Below, in pieces: positions 44,026 to 52,882 of a stretch of 64,000 bases of DNA (position 1 is its first letter; every line of letters begins with the position of its first letter). This DNA is from Leptothermofonsia sp049200465 (GTDB taxonomy: Bacteria; Cyanobacteriota; Cyanobacteriia; Leptolyngbyales; Leptolyngbyaceae). The notes beneath the pieces were generated by a model. That model worked only from the letters and a program-made list of their open reading frames with translations. It was not told where the DNA came from and did not search any database. The stretch lies in the NCBI RefSeq assembly GCF_049200465.1, contig NZ_CP120836.1, positions 620,001 to 684,000 on the forward strand. The letters are read 5' to 3'. The position numbers were made by a program, and so were the translations under genes.

Positions 44026-46607
44026 ATGAATCAATCCATCGATTCAGGACAAGGAACCAAATTTATTAGTTTACGAATCAAGCTTCTGGTTGGTTTTACG
44101 GCTGTTATTGCTATTTTTTATACCAGCGCCTATCACTGGTTTTATCAATTTGCTGTTAGCCGGGCAGTGCAGCGCATCCGGGAAGATCTGGTTAGCACTC
44201 TGGAGGGGGCGATCGCAGGCATTGATGGTGATCAGTTTGAAACCCTGTCGCAGATAACCCTGCCCCAAGGGCAGCATGAACCCCTGGATAACCCGCTCTA
44301 CACTGCCCATCAGAACTGGTTGTATCGAGTTTCCCTGGTCGAGAACCGCGCCAACTCCTTCACCTTTATCAAGGGGGCAGAAACCCTATGAGGTACTGTG
44401 GATTGGCGATATATCCCGTATCCTCCAATTCCGTCCCAAAACGGCCTTTCGAGAGTCTTACATCGCCGACCCAGCAAAGACCGATCTGTACCGGGGGCTG
44501 ACTGAGATTACAGTCCTTGCCAACCCCTATACCGATGCATGGGGAACCTGGATTTCGGCCTTCGGCCCGATCAAAAACTCCCATGGAAAGGTAGTAGGTG
44601 GTTTAGGGATTGCTTTCAAAACAGACTATGTTCTCGCCATCCAGCAGAGCATTCGCAATGTGATGGTCATTTCCTTTGTTTGTGTTTACGGTTCTCTGGC
44701 GACGTTGATTTACCTGGTTGCGGGAGTCGTCACCCGTCTTTTAAACGAGCTTCAGCTTGTCGCCAGGCGAATTGGACAGGGAGACTATGAGCCAGATCTG
44801 TCGGTTTTGAATCGGACATTATTTCCAGACGAAACAAACATCCTGGCAAGGGCCTTTCAGGAAATGGTGGACAATATTCAGACGCGCGAACGCCAGTTGA
44901 TGGAAACCCGCACTGAGCGCGATCGCTTCTTTAACTACTCCATCGACCTGATGGCTATCTTTGACTCCGAAGGGGTGATTCAACAGGTCAACCCAGCCTG
45001 GGAAAGTGTTTTGGGGTATAGCTCGGAGGTTCTGGAGGGTCGGCATCTGCTCAACTTTGTGCATCCCGTTGACCAGGAGCTAACCCAACTCTACCGCCAG
45101 CAGCTTGCCTCTGAACTTCGCACAGCCAATTTTGAGCATCGTTGGCGATCGGCATCGGGGGCTTACCACTGGTTGTCGTGGAACTGGGTAGCCATTCCGG
45201 CGGAAGGCAAAAGCTATGGCTTTGCACGGGACATCAGCGATCGCAAACAAGCCAAAGAACAGCTTCTCTATAGCGCCTTCTATGACTCCCTTACTGACTT
45301 ACCCAACCGGGCGTTTTTCATGGAACGCCTGCAAACGGCATTAAACCATGCCCAGCGAGAAGATGGGCCTCCCTTTGCCATCCTCTTTATTGACCTGGAT
45401 CAGTTTAAGGTTGTGAACAATAGCCTGGGGCACCTGGCTGGAGATCAGTTGCTGACCCAGGTTGGCCTGCAACTGCGGCGGTGTATCCGGAGCCATGACA
45501 CGGTTGGCCGCCTGGGAGGTGACGAATTTGCCATGCTGCTGGAAAACATTCAGCACCCCGAAAGCGCCATTCCGGTTGCTGAACGGATTCAGGAAAAACT
45601 AAGTCAGCCCTTTTCACTCCATGGGCAGGAGCTTGTCACCAGTGCCAGCATCGGCATTGCTTTCAGGCATGACCAGACAACTGGACAACCCTACGCAAGC
45701 CTGACAGACCTGCTGCGGGATGCAGATACTGCCATGTACCGGGCTAAGCAACAGGGTAAAGCCTGCTATGCCATCTTTGATAATCACATGCATGACACTG
45801 TTCTCACCCGATTGTCATTAGAAATGGATTTGCGCCGGGCAATTGACCGTTCAGAACTGTTCCTCTGTTACCAGCCCATCCTTTCCCTGCAATCTGGAAA
45901 GCTGAAAGGGTTTGAGGCACTCCTGCGATGGACCCATCCCGTCAAGGGATTTATCTCTCCAGGCGATTTCATTCCCATTGCCGAAGAAACCGGGTTGATT
46001 GTACCAATTGGCATCTGGGTACTTCAGACGGCCTGTCAGCAACTGCGCCAGTGGCAGTTAGAGAAGGTAATTAGTGAGGATGTAAAAATCAGTGTCAACG
46101 TGGCAGGGCGGCAGTTTGCTCAAAATGACCTGGTGGAGCAGATTCAACAAATTCTGCAAGCCGCCGATCTGCCACCTGAAAACCTGTGTATCGAAGTGAC
46201 GGAAAGCGCGATCGCCGAAAATCTAAATACTGTGATCGAAAAACTTAACGCCCTTAAGGCGATCGGCGTTCAGATCTCGATTGATGATTTTGGCACCGGG
46301 CACTCCTCCCTCTCCCGTCTCCAGAGCCTGCCAGTTCACACCATCAAAGTCGATCGTTCCTTCGTCCACAATATGGGACAGCGCCAGCAGAATCGGGAGT
46401 TTGTCAAGGCGATCGTCAACTGCCCATAGCCTGGGAATGAACGTCGTTGCCGAAAGCATTGAAACGGCGGAGCAACAACTCATGCTGCAAGCCTTTTGTG
46501 GCGAATACGGTCAGGGTTACCTGTTTGCCAGGCCATTGAAGCGGGAAGACGTTGTAAACTGGCTTCGTTCAGCCACACCGATCCACCCCGAAATGCTTCA
46601 CCGATAA
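44026..46607 (+). pseudogene. membrane PAS-GGDEF-EAL protein broken by two frameshifts
   Basis: The N-terminus (MNQSIDSGQGTKFISLRIKL, possible starts also at 43963 and 43999) has a membrane span, then a periplasmic sensor region up to FTFIKG. One extra G in the G5 run at 44373-44377 throws the frame; the continuation QKPYEVLWIGDISRI runs on through a second span (VMVISFVCVYGSLATLIYLV), a HAMP-like segment, PAS (DLMAIFDSEGVIQQVNPAWE), GGDEF (VGRLGGDEFAMLL) and EAL (KGFEALLRWTHP). Near 46420 the frame breaks again: AIVN, then AHSLGMNVVAESIETAEQQL in another frame to TAA 46607. Catalytic motifs of both the c-di-GMP synthase and phosphodiesterase are intact, so a repaired gene would be bifunctional. 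Confidence 0.82.
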
Positions 46608-46620
46608 ACCATGATCCCCC

Positions 46621-47499
46621 TTGAATTTCTACATTGTGGACGTGTTTGCAGAGGAGAAATACGCTGGCAATCAGCTGGCTGTCTTCACCAATGCAGGTAC
46701 GCTCTCGACCGAGCAGATGCAGCGCATTGCCAGGGAAACCAACTTTTCGGAAACCACGTTTATCCTCTCACCAGTCCCCCGTGAGGGAGGTTACGACGTG
46801 CGAATCTTCACCCCATGGCAAGAGCTTCCCTTTGCGGGACATCCCACCCTGGGAACCGCTTATATCCTGCAACAGGCATTGATTCAGCAACCCATAGAAA
46901 CCGTGACTCTCAATCTTAAAATTGGTTCTATTCCCGTCACGATTCTCTACCGAAACCAGCAACCCGATGTGCTGTGGATGCGCCAGAACCCACCTGTGTT
47001 TGGAGAGGTTCTCACGGCGGAGGCTGTAGCTTCCGTTCTTCAACTGGCGATTGATGACATTGACCCACATTTTCCAATTCAGGAGGTTTCGACAGGAGTG
47101 CCATTCGTCATCGTGCCACTCAAAAGGCTGGCAGCCCTGCAACGGATTAAGGTCAATGTGGATCAAATGCTGGCGCTGGTTGAACCACTGGCGGCCAAAA
47201 TGCTCTTCGTCTTCTGCCCAGAAACGCGAAACGCGGCCAACCATTTCAGTGCCCGCATGTTTGCCCACGCGATTGGTATCCCCGAAGACCCGGCGACGGG
47301 AAGCGCCAATGGCTGCTTTGCCGGATATCTGGCGCAACACCGCTATTTCGGCAGCTCCTCTATTGATGTCCGGGTAGAGCAGGGTTATGAGATCAACAGA
47401 CCCTCTCTTCTGCTTTTGAAGGCAGAAAAAGTTGAAGAAACAATTGAAGTTTGGGTGGGTGGAAAAGTGGTCATGGTTGCACGGGGAGAGTTTATTTAG
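46621..47499 (+). CDS. PhzF-family isomerase
   Basis: 292 residues read from TTG 46621 (MNFYIVDVFAEEKYAGNQLA). Family marks are the catalytic Glu in TNFSETTFIL, PWQELPFAGHPTLGTA, and DPATGSANGCFAGYL. PhzF-like proteins catalyse hydrogen shifts or racemise small acids; the substrate here is unknown. An ATG at 46611 would give MIPLNFYIVDVF if one C is removed from the C5 run at 46616-46620. This fits homologues better and suggests another one-base shift, this time at the very start. It follows the GGDEF/EAL gene by about 10 nt. Confidence 0.82.
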   Translation: MNFYIVDVFAEEKYAGNQLAVFTNAGTLSTEQMQRIARETNFSETTFILSPVPREGGYDVRIFTPWQELPFAGHPTLGTAYILQQALIQQPIETVTLNLKIGSIPVTILYRNQQPDVLWMRQNPPVFGEVLTAEAVASVLQLAIDDIDPHFPIQEVSTGVPFVIVPLKRLAALQRIKVNVDQMLALVEPLAAKMLFVFCPETRNAANHFSARMFAHAIGIPEDPATGSANGCFAGYLAQHRYFGSSSIDVRVEQGYEINRPSLLLLKAEKVEETIEVWVGGKVVMVARGEFI

Positions 47500-48129
47500 T
47501 GATTTAATAAAAGGTTACAAAGGATTGTTTTTTTTATAGAAAGAGAACGAGCCTTCCAAGTAGGGTTTTGCATTCGTGTAAGAAGTTATATAGAGGCAGT
47601 ACCCGAAAAACCTGCTCTGCACCTCAAAAAGGCTCCTTGTAGAAATCAATTTTTGCCATCAGAAATTGATTTCTAAAACTTAACAAATAGTGAAAGAGTT
47701 ACTGAATTGAGCGTGCTTGAAGTATTGATCGGGAAAGAGCTGCTGGATTTATTAAGTAGTTAATTTTTTCTTTAACCTGATCGAAATAAATGGGGTCCAA
47801 ACCCGTGATCAGGATGTTTAATATCGGGAACTCTACATACGGATCCTGTTTGGATTGTGAAAGGTTCTCCAGGGCAATCTCTCAGGTTTCTTCCCAAATT
47901 CTCCAACCATTTGGGACTGCGATAGCGGCAAGGTTTGAGTTCCTTTGCTTTTCAAAGCTTAGAAATTTCTGTCCCTTGAATTATTTTTCTTGTGAGTCTT
48001 TGCCCTCAAAGAGGCAGGGATAGCAGGGCTAATGTGCGTGCCGCCCATGCAGAGACAGGGGTGAGGACGCGCACACACTCGCTGACCGGTTTCCAGAAAA
48101 AGTTCACTCGTTTGGTAAGAAAGGTTCGA
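47500..48129. other. 630-bp A/T-rich gap, no gene seen
   Basis: No supported frame on either strand. Several short A/T-rich stretches (near 47515-47530 and 47760-47780) could carry the promoter of the GH65 gene. An open frame running upstream from 48130 to GTG 47992 is basic and unlike the family, so it is treated as non-coding. Confidence 0.45.
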
Positions 48130-51100
48130 ATGCAACAGGCTGATTGGATTGTTACCGAGACAACAGAAGATAGTTTTAACCCCACACAACAGCACCACAA
48201 AGAAACCGTCTTCACCCTAAGTAATGGCTATTTGGGAACCCGCGGTTCGTTCGAAGAAGGCTATCCGGGCGATCGCCCCTCGACTCTGATTCACGGAGTC
48301 TACGATAACGTGCCAACCGTCTTCACCGAGTTGGCCAATGCTCCTAACTGGCTCTCTCTCTCAATTATTGTAGGGGGAATCTGCTTTCGCCTTGACCAGG
48401 GCAGGGTCCTGGCCTATAAACGCTGGCTGGATATGCAGCACGGTTTGCTGAGTCGTTACGTCCGCTGGCAAAGCCCTGCGGGGTATACCTTTGAGTTTCG
48501 CTTTGACCGCTTTGCCAGCCTAGCCGATGAACATGTCCTCGCGCTGCAATGCCAGATCACTTCCATCGATTATGCCGGGCCGATTGAAGTGCATACCAGC
48601 CTCAATGGCTACTCTGATAACCAGGGTTATATGCATTGGGATGCCGTCAACCAGGGAGGAAAGGACCATTCCGTCTGGCTGCACATCCGCACTCGTTACA
48701 CCAAAATCGACCTGGGGATGGCTGCACGGCTGGCAATTTCAGGAGTGGCCACAGAACAAACCACACCGATTAGCTTCCAGGGCTATCCCACTCTGGTGAC
48801 ACAATTTTCCATTCAGCCAGAGCAAACAGCTTATCTGGAAAAGATTGTGACGGTCTACACCTCCCGTGATGTACCGGACCCAGTTCTCATGGCGCAGGAC
48901 AAACTGGCCAATTTGCCAGATTTTCATTCCCTGTATGCTGACCACGAAGCAGCCTGGGCAAAGGTTTGGGAAATCAGCGACATTGTCATTGAAGGCGACC
49001 TGAATGCCCAACTGGCCGTGCGCTACAACCTGTTCCAACTGCTTTCAGTTGCGCCTCGCAACGACAGTCGGGTGAGTATTCCAGCCAAAACTCTGTCTGG
49101 CTTCGCCTATCGAGGGCACATTTTCTGGGATACGGAGATTTTCATTCTGCCCTGCCTGACCTACACTCAGCCAGAGCTCGCGCGGAATCTGCTGACTTAC
49201 CGCTACCACACCCTGGAGGGGGCACGCCGTAAGGCGAAAGCCCACGGATATGAGGGAGCCATGTATGTTTGGGAGAGTGCCAATACGGGCGATGAGGTGA
49301 CGCCAAGCTGGGTTCCAACCCCTTCTGGAGAAAATCTGGTGCGCATCTGGTGTGGCGAAATTGAATTACATATCAGCACGGATGTGGCCTATGCTTCCTG
49401 GCACTACTGGCAGGCAACGGGCGACCATGCCTGGATGCGGGACTGCGGTGCGGAAATGATTCTGGATACGGCAGTATTCTGGGGCAGCCGGGTAGAATGG
49501 AATAGCGATCGCCACTGCTATGAAATTAATGATGTCATTGGCCCCGATGAATACCATGAGCGGGTCAACAATAATGCGTTCACCAACATCATGATGCGCT
49601 GGCATCTGAGAACTGCCCTCAAGGTGTGGGACTGGCTCCAGAAAACGGATCGCGAGTGGGCAGACGAACTCCAACAAAGACTTAACCTGACGAGCGATCG
49701 CCTGCAACACTGGGAAGATATTATCCAGAAAATCTGGATTTCCCAGGACGCTACTGGACTGATCGAGCAATTTGAAGGATTTTTCAACCTGGAAGATCTG
49801 AATCTAGACGACTACGAACCTCGTACCCGCTCGATGCAAGCAATCCTGGGCATTGAAGGAGCCAACAGTCGTCAGGTTTTGAAACAACCGGATGTGGTGA
49901 TGTTGCTTTACCTGCTGCGGCAGGGCATCTTCACCCAACCCCATGAAGACAGCTACTCCCGTGAGACGCTGCAAACCAACTGGGATTATTACGTTCCCCG
50001 CACCGACCATACCTACGGTTCGTCTTTAGGTCCCGCAGTCCATGCAATTATGGCGTGCGAACTTGACAAACCGGCTGAAGCTTACGAGCACTTTATGCGA
50101 GCCGCTCTAGTTGATCTATCAGACGTGCGCGGCAATGCCCACGAAGGCATCCACGCCGCTTCGACGGGTGGCACCTGGCAGGCCGTTGTCTTTGGCTTTG
50201 CAGGTATCCATCTGACCGAGAATGGACCCGTAGCAACCCCCCGTCTTCCAGAAAGCTGGACTCGACTCAAATTCCAATTTGTCTGGCAGGGACAGGTTTA
50301 TAAATTTGATTTGAGGAAGTCGCAAACTAGTAGTCGAAAGCTTGAAGATACGGAACTGGCTTTCTCTCCTCCCCGCATCTTTCCCTCCGCTGTTCCCTCT
50401 TCTGATCGGGTTGATAAATTGATACAACCTTTACAACCTCTAAGTTTGCGAGGGGTGATTTTCGATCTGGATGGCGTTCTGACTGACACCTCGGAATTTC
50501 ACTACCTGGCCTGGAAACGATTGGCTGACGAGGAAGGCGTTCCGTTTAATCGCACTGCCAACGAAGCCTTACGGGGAGTTTCTCGACGAGACTCATTGCT
50601 ATTTTTGCTAAACGGGCGACCAGCCACCGAAGAACAACTTCAGGAGATGATGGCTCGCAAAAACGGCTACTACCTGGACTTCATCCGCACGATTACCCCC
50701 AGGCACCTGCTCCCCGGTGTCTCTGAGCTACTGGATGAATTGCGGGCAGGCGGAATTAAAGTGGCAGTAGGTTCTGCCAGCAAAAATGCCAGGGAAGTGA
50801 TTGAGCGGTTGGGAATTACAAACCGGATAGATGCGATCGCTGACGGTCTCAGCGTTATCCACTCTAAACCCGCGCCCGATGTCTTCCTGCATGCGGCAGA
50901 ACTGCTACATCTCAACCCCGCCTACTGTGTAGTGGTTGAAGACGCAGAATCAGGAATCGAAGCCGCCCTCCAAGCCAGGATGTGGGCCATTGGTCTGGGA
51001 CCCGCAGACCGGGTAGGTGCTGCCCATGTTGTTCTCCCTAATTTACAAGGAGTCCACTGGGCAGACCTGCAAGATAAACTGACCACCATCGCCAGGACAA

Positions 51101-51165
51101 TTCCTGAGTCTTCTTCTGCACTCCAGATGATGACGCTGCAAAATTGGCAGACTACTAGAGGCTAG
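48130..51165 (+). CDS. GH65 glycosyl hydrolase/disaccharide phosphorylase fused to beta-phosphoglucomutase
   Basis: 1011 residues from ATG 48130 (MQQADWIVTETTEDSFNPTQ). The first ~720 residues are a GH65 protein: N-terminal domain (LSNGYLGTRGSFEEGYPGDR), (alpha/alpha)6 barrel with SGFAYRGHIFWDTEIF, and the general acid Glu in VIGPDEYHERVNNNAFTN. After a low-complexity linker (FSPPRIFPSAVPSSD), a HAD-type beta-phosphoglucomutase follows: VIFDLDGVLTDTSEFH (nucleophile Asp), KVAVGSASKNA and VVVEDAESGIEAA. A phosphorylase that releases beta-glucose-1-phosphate fused to the enzyme turning it into glucose-6-phosphate is a self-contained route for trehalose, maltose or kojibiose. Which disaccharide cannot be told from sequence. 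Confidence 0.9.
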   Translation: MQQADWIVTETTEDSFNPTQQHHKETVFTLSNGYLGTRGSFEEGYPGDRPSTLIHGVYDNVPTVFTELANAPNWLSLSIIVGGICFRLDQGRVLAYKRWLDMQHGLLSRYVRWQSPAGYTFEFRFDRFASLADEHVLALQCQITSIDYAGPIEVHTSLNGYSDNQGYMHWDAVNQGGKDHSVWLHIRTRYTKIDLGMAARLAISGVATEQTTPISFQGYPTLVTQFSIQPEQTAYLEKIVTVYTSRDVPDPVLMAQDKLANLPDFHSLYADHEAAWAKVWEISDIVIEGDLNAQLAVRYNLFQLLSVAPRNDSRVSIPAKTLSGFAYRGHIFWDTEIFILPCLTYTQPELARNLLTYRYHTLEGARRKAKAHGYEGAMYVWESANTGDEVTPSWVPTPSGENLVRIWCGEIELHISTDVAYASWHYWQATGDHAWMRDCGAEMILDTAVFWGSRVEWNSDRHCYEINDVIGPDEYHERVNNNAFTNIMMRWHLRTALKVWDWLQKTDREWADELQQRLNLTSDRLQHWEDIIQKIWISQDATGLIEQFEGFFNLEDLNLDDYEPRTRSMQAILGIEGANSRQVLKQPDVVMLLYLLRQGIFTQPHEDSYSRETLQTNWDYYVPRTDHTYGSSLGPAVHAIMACELDKPAEAYEHFMRAALVDLSDVRGNAHEGIHAASTGGTWQAVVFGFAGIHLTENGPVATPRLPESWTRLKFQFVWQGQVYKFDLRKSQTSSRKLEDTELAFSPPRIFPSAVPSSDRVDKLIQPLQPLSLRGVIFDLDGVLTDTSEFHYLAWKRLADEEGVPFNRTANEALRGVSRRDSLLFLLNGRPATEEQLQEMMARKNGYYLDFIRTITPRHLLPGVSELLDELRAGGIKVAVGSASKNAREVIERLGITNRIDAIADGLSVIHSKPAPDVFLHAAELLHLNPAYCVVVEDAESGIEAALQARMWAIGLGPADRVGAAHVVLPNLQGVHWADLQDKLTTIARTIPESSSALQMMTLQNWQTTRG

Positions 51166-51291
51166 GGGCTGAAGAGTGGTTTATGCATTTGAAACTGGCT
51201 ATAGGGGGGTGTGGGCTTCGCCTCTGGCCTCTGGTACCCAACCCCTGACTTCTCCCTGTTGTCTGTTGTCCATTGTCTCCTCCAGATAATC

Positions 51292-52137
51292 GTGGATCTT
51301 AAACGCCAACTTGAAGAACACCTCACCCACATTGCTAGAGAGCGCGATCCCTATCTGGCAACGGAAGGGCATTTTTATGTGCAGCAATATATTCGTCACC
51401 AGTTCCAGCAATGGGGCATGGTCGAAACCTATGAGTTCAAAATTCAGGCACGGACTCATACCAACTTGATTTTGAATTTACCGGCTCAACCGGGACGGGA
51501 AAATAAACCGCCGATTTTGATCGGTGCCCACTACGATGCAGTGCCGGGAACACCGGGAGCCGATGATAACGCCAGTGGAGTAGCGGTGCTACTGGAGCTG
51601 GCGCGATCGCTCTCAGCCCAACCCGCTCGCTACCCGGTACAGTTGATTGCCTTTGATTTGGAAGAATATGGGTTGCTGGGCAGTGCCCACTATGCCGAAG
51701 CATTAATGCGGCAAAAAGAACCCGTACGCCTCATGCTTTCCCTGGAAATGTTGGGCTATTGCAGCCAGGAGCCCAATTCCCAAAACTACCCACCCGGTCT
51801 TCAATACTTTTATCCCAACCAGGGTAACTTCATAGGACTGATAGGTAACCTGGGAACGATCCCTGACATGATTCGCCTTTGCGGTTCCATCCACAAAGCA
51901 GGTATTCCCAGCCGCTGGTTACCCGCCGGAAAGCGCGGCATGATTGTGCAGGCAACCCGTTTGAGTGACCATGCGCCCTTCTGGGATCGAGGCTACCAGG
52001 CAATTATGGTCACCGATACGGCCTTTATGCGGAACCCCCACTACCACCAGCCGAGCGATCGCATCGAAACTCTCAACCTCGACTTCCTCACCGGCATTTG
52101 CCAGGGGCTTGCGATCGGGCTCCGCCACCTCCAGTAG
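51292..52137 (+). CDS. M28-family metallopeptidase
   Basis: 281 residues from GTG 51292 (reading MDLKRQLEEHLTHIARERDP); the upstream frame to 51211 covers low-complexity spacer. Co-catalytic zinc ligands are visible: His and Asp in GAHYDAVPGTPGADDNASG, Glu pair in FDLEEYGLLGSAHY, Asp in VTDTAFMRNP and His in PHYHQPSDR. No signal peptide is seen, so a cytosolic aminopeptidase is likely. The stop TAG (52135-52137) lies within the first bases of repeat family B copy 2. Confidence 0.85.
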   Translation: MDLKRQLEEHLTHIARERDPYLATEGHFYVQQYIRHQFQQWGMVETYEFKIQARTHTNLILNLPAQPGRENKPPILIGAHYDAVPGTPGADDNASGVAVLLELARSLSAQPARYPVQLIAFDLEEYGLLGSAHYAEALMRQKEPVRLMLSLEMLGYCSQEPNSQNYPPGLQYFYPNQGNFIGLIGNLGTIPDMIRLCGSIHKAGIPSRWLPAGKRGMIVQATRLSDHAPFWDRGYQAIMVTDTAFMRNPHYHQPSDRIETLNLDFLTGICQGLAIGLRHLQ

Positions 52138-52314
52138 ATCAAAACAAAAGTTTTGAAGGGAGTGGGGGAGTGAAACCCCCTTCTGAGGGCTTCGCCCCAC
52201 TCCCCTATGGTGCAAAATTTAGTGTTTGCAACACTAGTGGTCTGTCAAGACTGTTTTGATGGGTTGAAAACCCTCAAAACACCTGAGAATTGGGTTTTGT
52301 AGATTTGAGTTATC
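52133..52314. repeat. dispersed repeat family B, copy 2, overlapping the M28 peptidase stop
   Basis: Aligns with 30694-30873 along its length: AGTAGATCAAAACAAAAG at the start, GGGAGTGGGGGAGTGAAACC hairpin arm, CTTCTGAGGGCTTCGCCCCA, ACTAGTGGTCTGTCAAGAC and the TTTTGATGGGTTGAAAACCC block. The right end is approximate; GGACTACTAG at about 52333-52342 is a possible inverted end. Confidence 0.75.
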
Positions 52315-52597
52315 CCTCAAATCTATCCTGACGGACTACTAGATTGATTTCCGAACACCCAAGTAGGTAAAGTGGGAAAAGCAACGAATGCCCATCGCAT
52401 CCCCCTAATCCTGAAGAATCGAATTGACCAGAGGGCAGAAGACGTTGAAGGGGAAGTTGCTTCACTCCGTTTCCTGAAGTTGAAACTAATAGTGGATCAG
52501 ATTCTGGCGGCGGAGTAATTGGCCTGTTACCCGTTATGCACTGTGCTGTTGAACTCAAGTTAACATCAGAGTCATCACAGCACTAAATCGGGTCTTT
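52315..52597. other. intergenic, no gene seen
   Basis: About 280 bases after the repeat and before the 92-residue gene. A short minus-strand frame overlaps it but lacks any family resemblance. Confidence 0.4.
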
Positions 52598-52876
52598 ATG
52601 GACTTTCACCCTCCCTCACCCTCTGATTCACTGGAAAACCTGCCTCGTGAAATCAGAGTTGGTCAACTACGCGACTTGATTGACACTCTTAATATTGCCG
52701 ATGAGATTGCCAACAAGGGATATTTGATTACTAGCTCCGAACTTGCCGACCTGATGGATATTAACGCTAGCGCTGTCACCAGTCGTGGCGATAACTGGGT
52801 CTGGCGCAATTGGGTCGTCTCCCGCGTCCGGCGAGAAGGAAACCAGATCCTCTGGCAATTAGAACGGATAGACTGA
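52598..52876 (+). CDS. small helix-turn-helix-like hypothetical protein
   Basis: 92 residues. The core GQLRDLIDTLNIADEIANKG followed by YLITSSELADLMDINASAVT and RGDNWVWRNWVVSRVRREGN has the layout of a winged-helix DNA-binding domain: helices, a recognition-like helix at LADLMDINASAVTSR, then basic and aromatic residues. I do not recognise a named family, though similar short proteins seem common in cyanobacteria. It is convergent with the antiporter gene, 6 nt away. A regulatory role is inference. Confidence 0.65.
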   Translation: MDFHPPSPSDSLENLPREIRVGQLRDLIDTLNIADEIANKGYLITSSELADLMDINASAVTSRGDNWVWRNWVVSRVRREGNQILWQLERID

Positions 52877-52882
52877 TAAGGT

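Noticed and set aside
47992..48129. N-terminal extension of the GH65 protein from GTG 47992
   Set aside because: The 46 residues are basic and unlike any GH65 N-terminus; the family start is at 48130.
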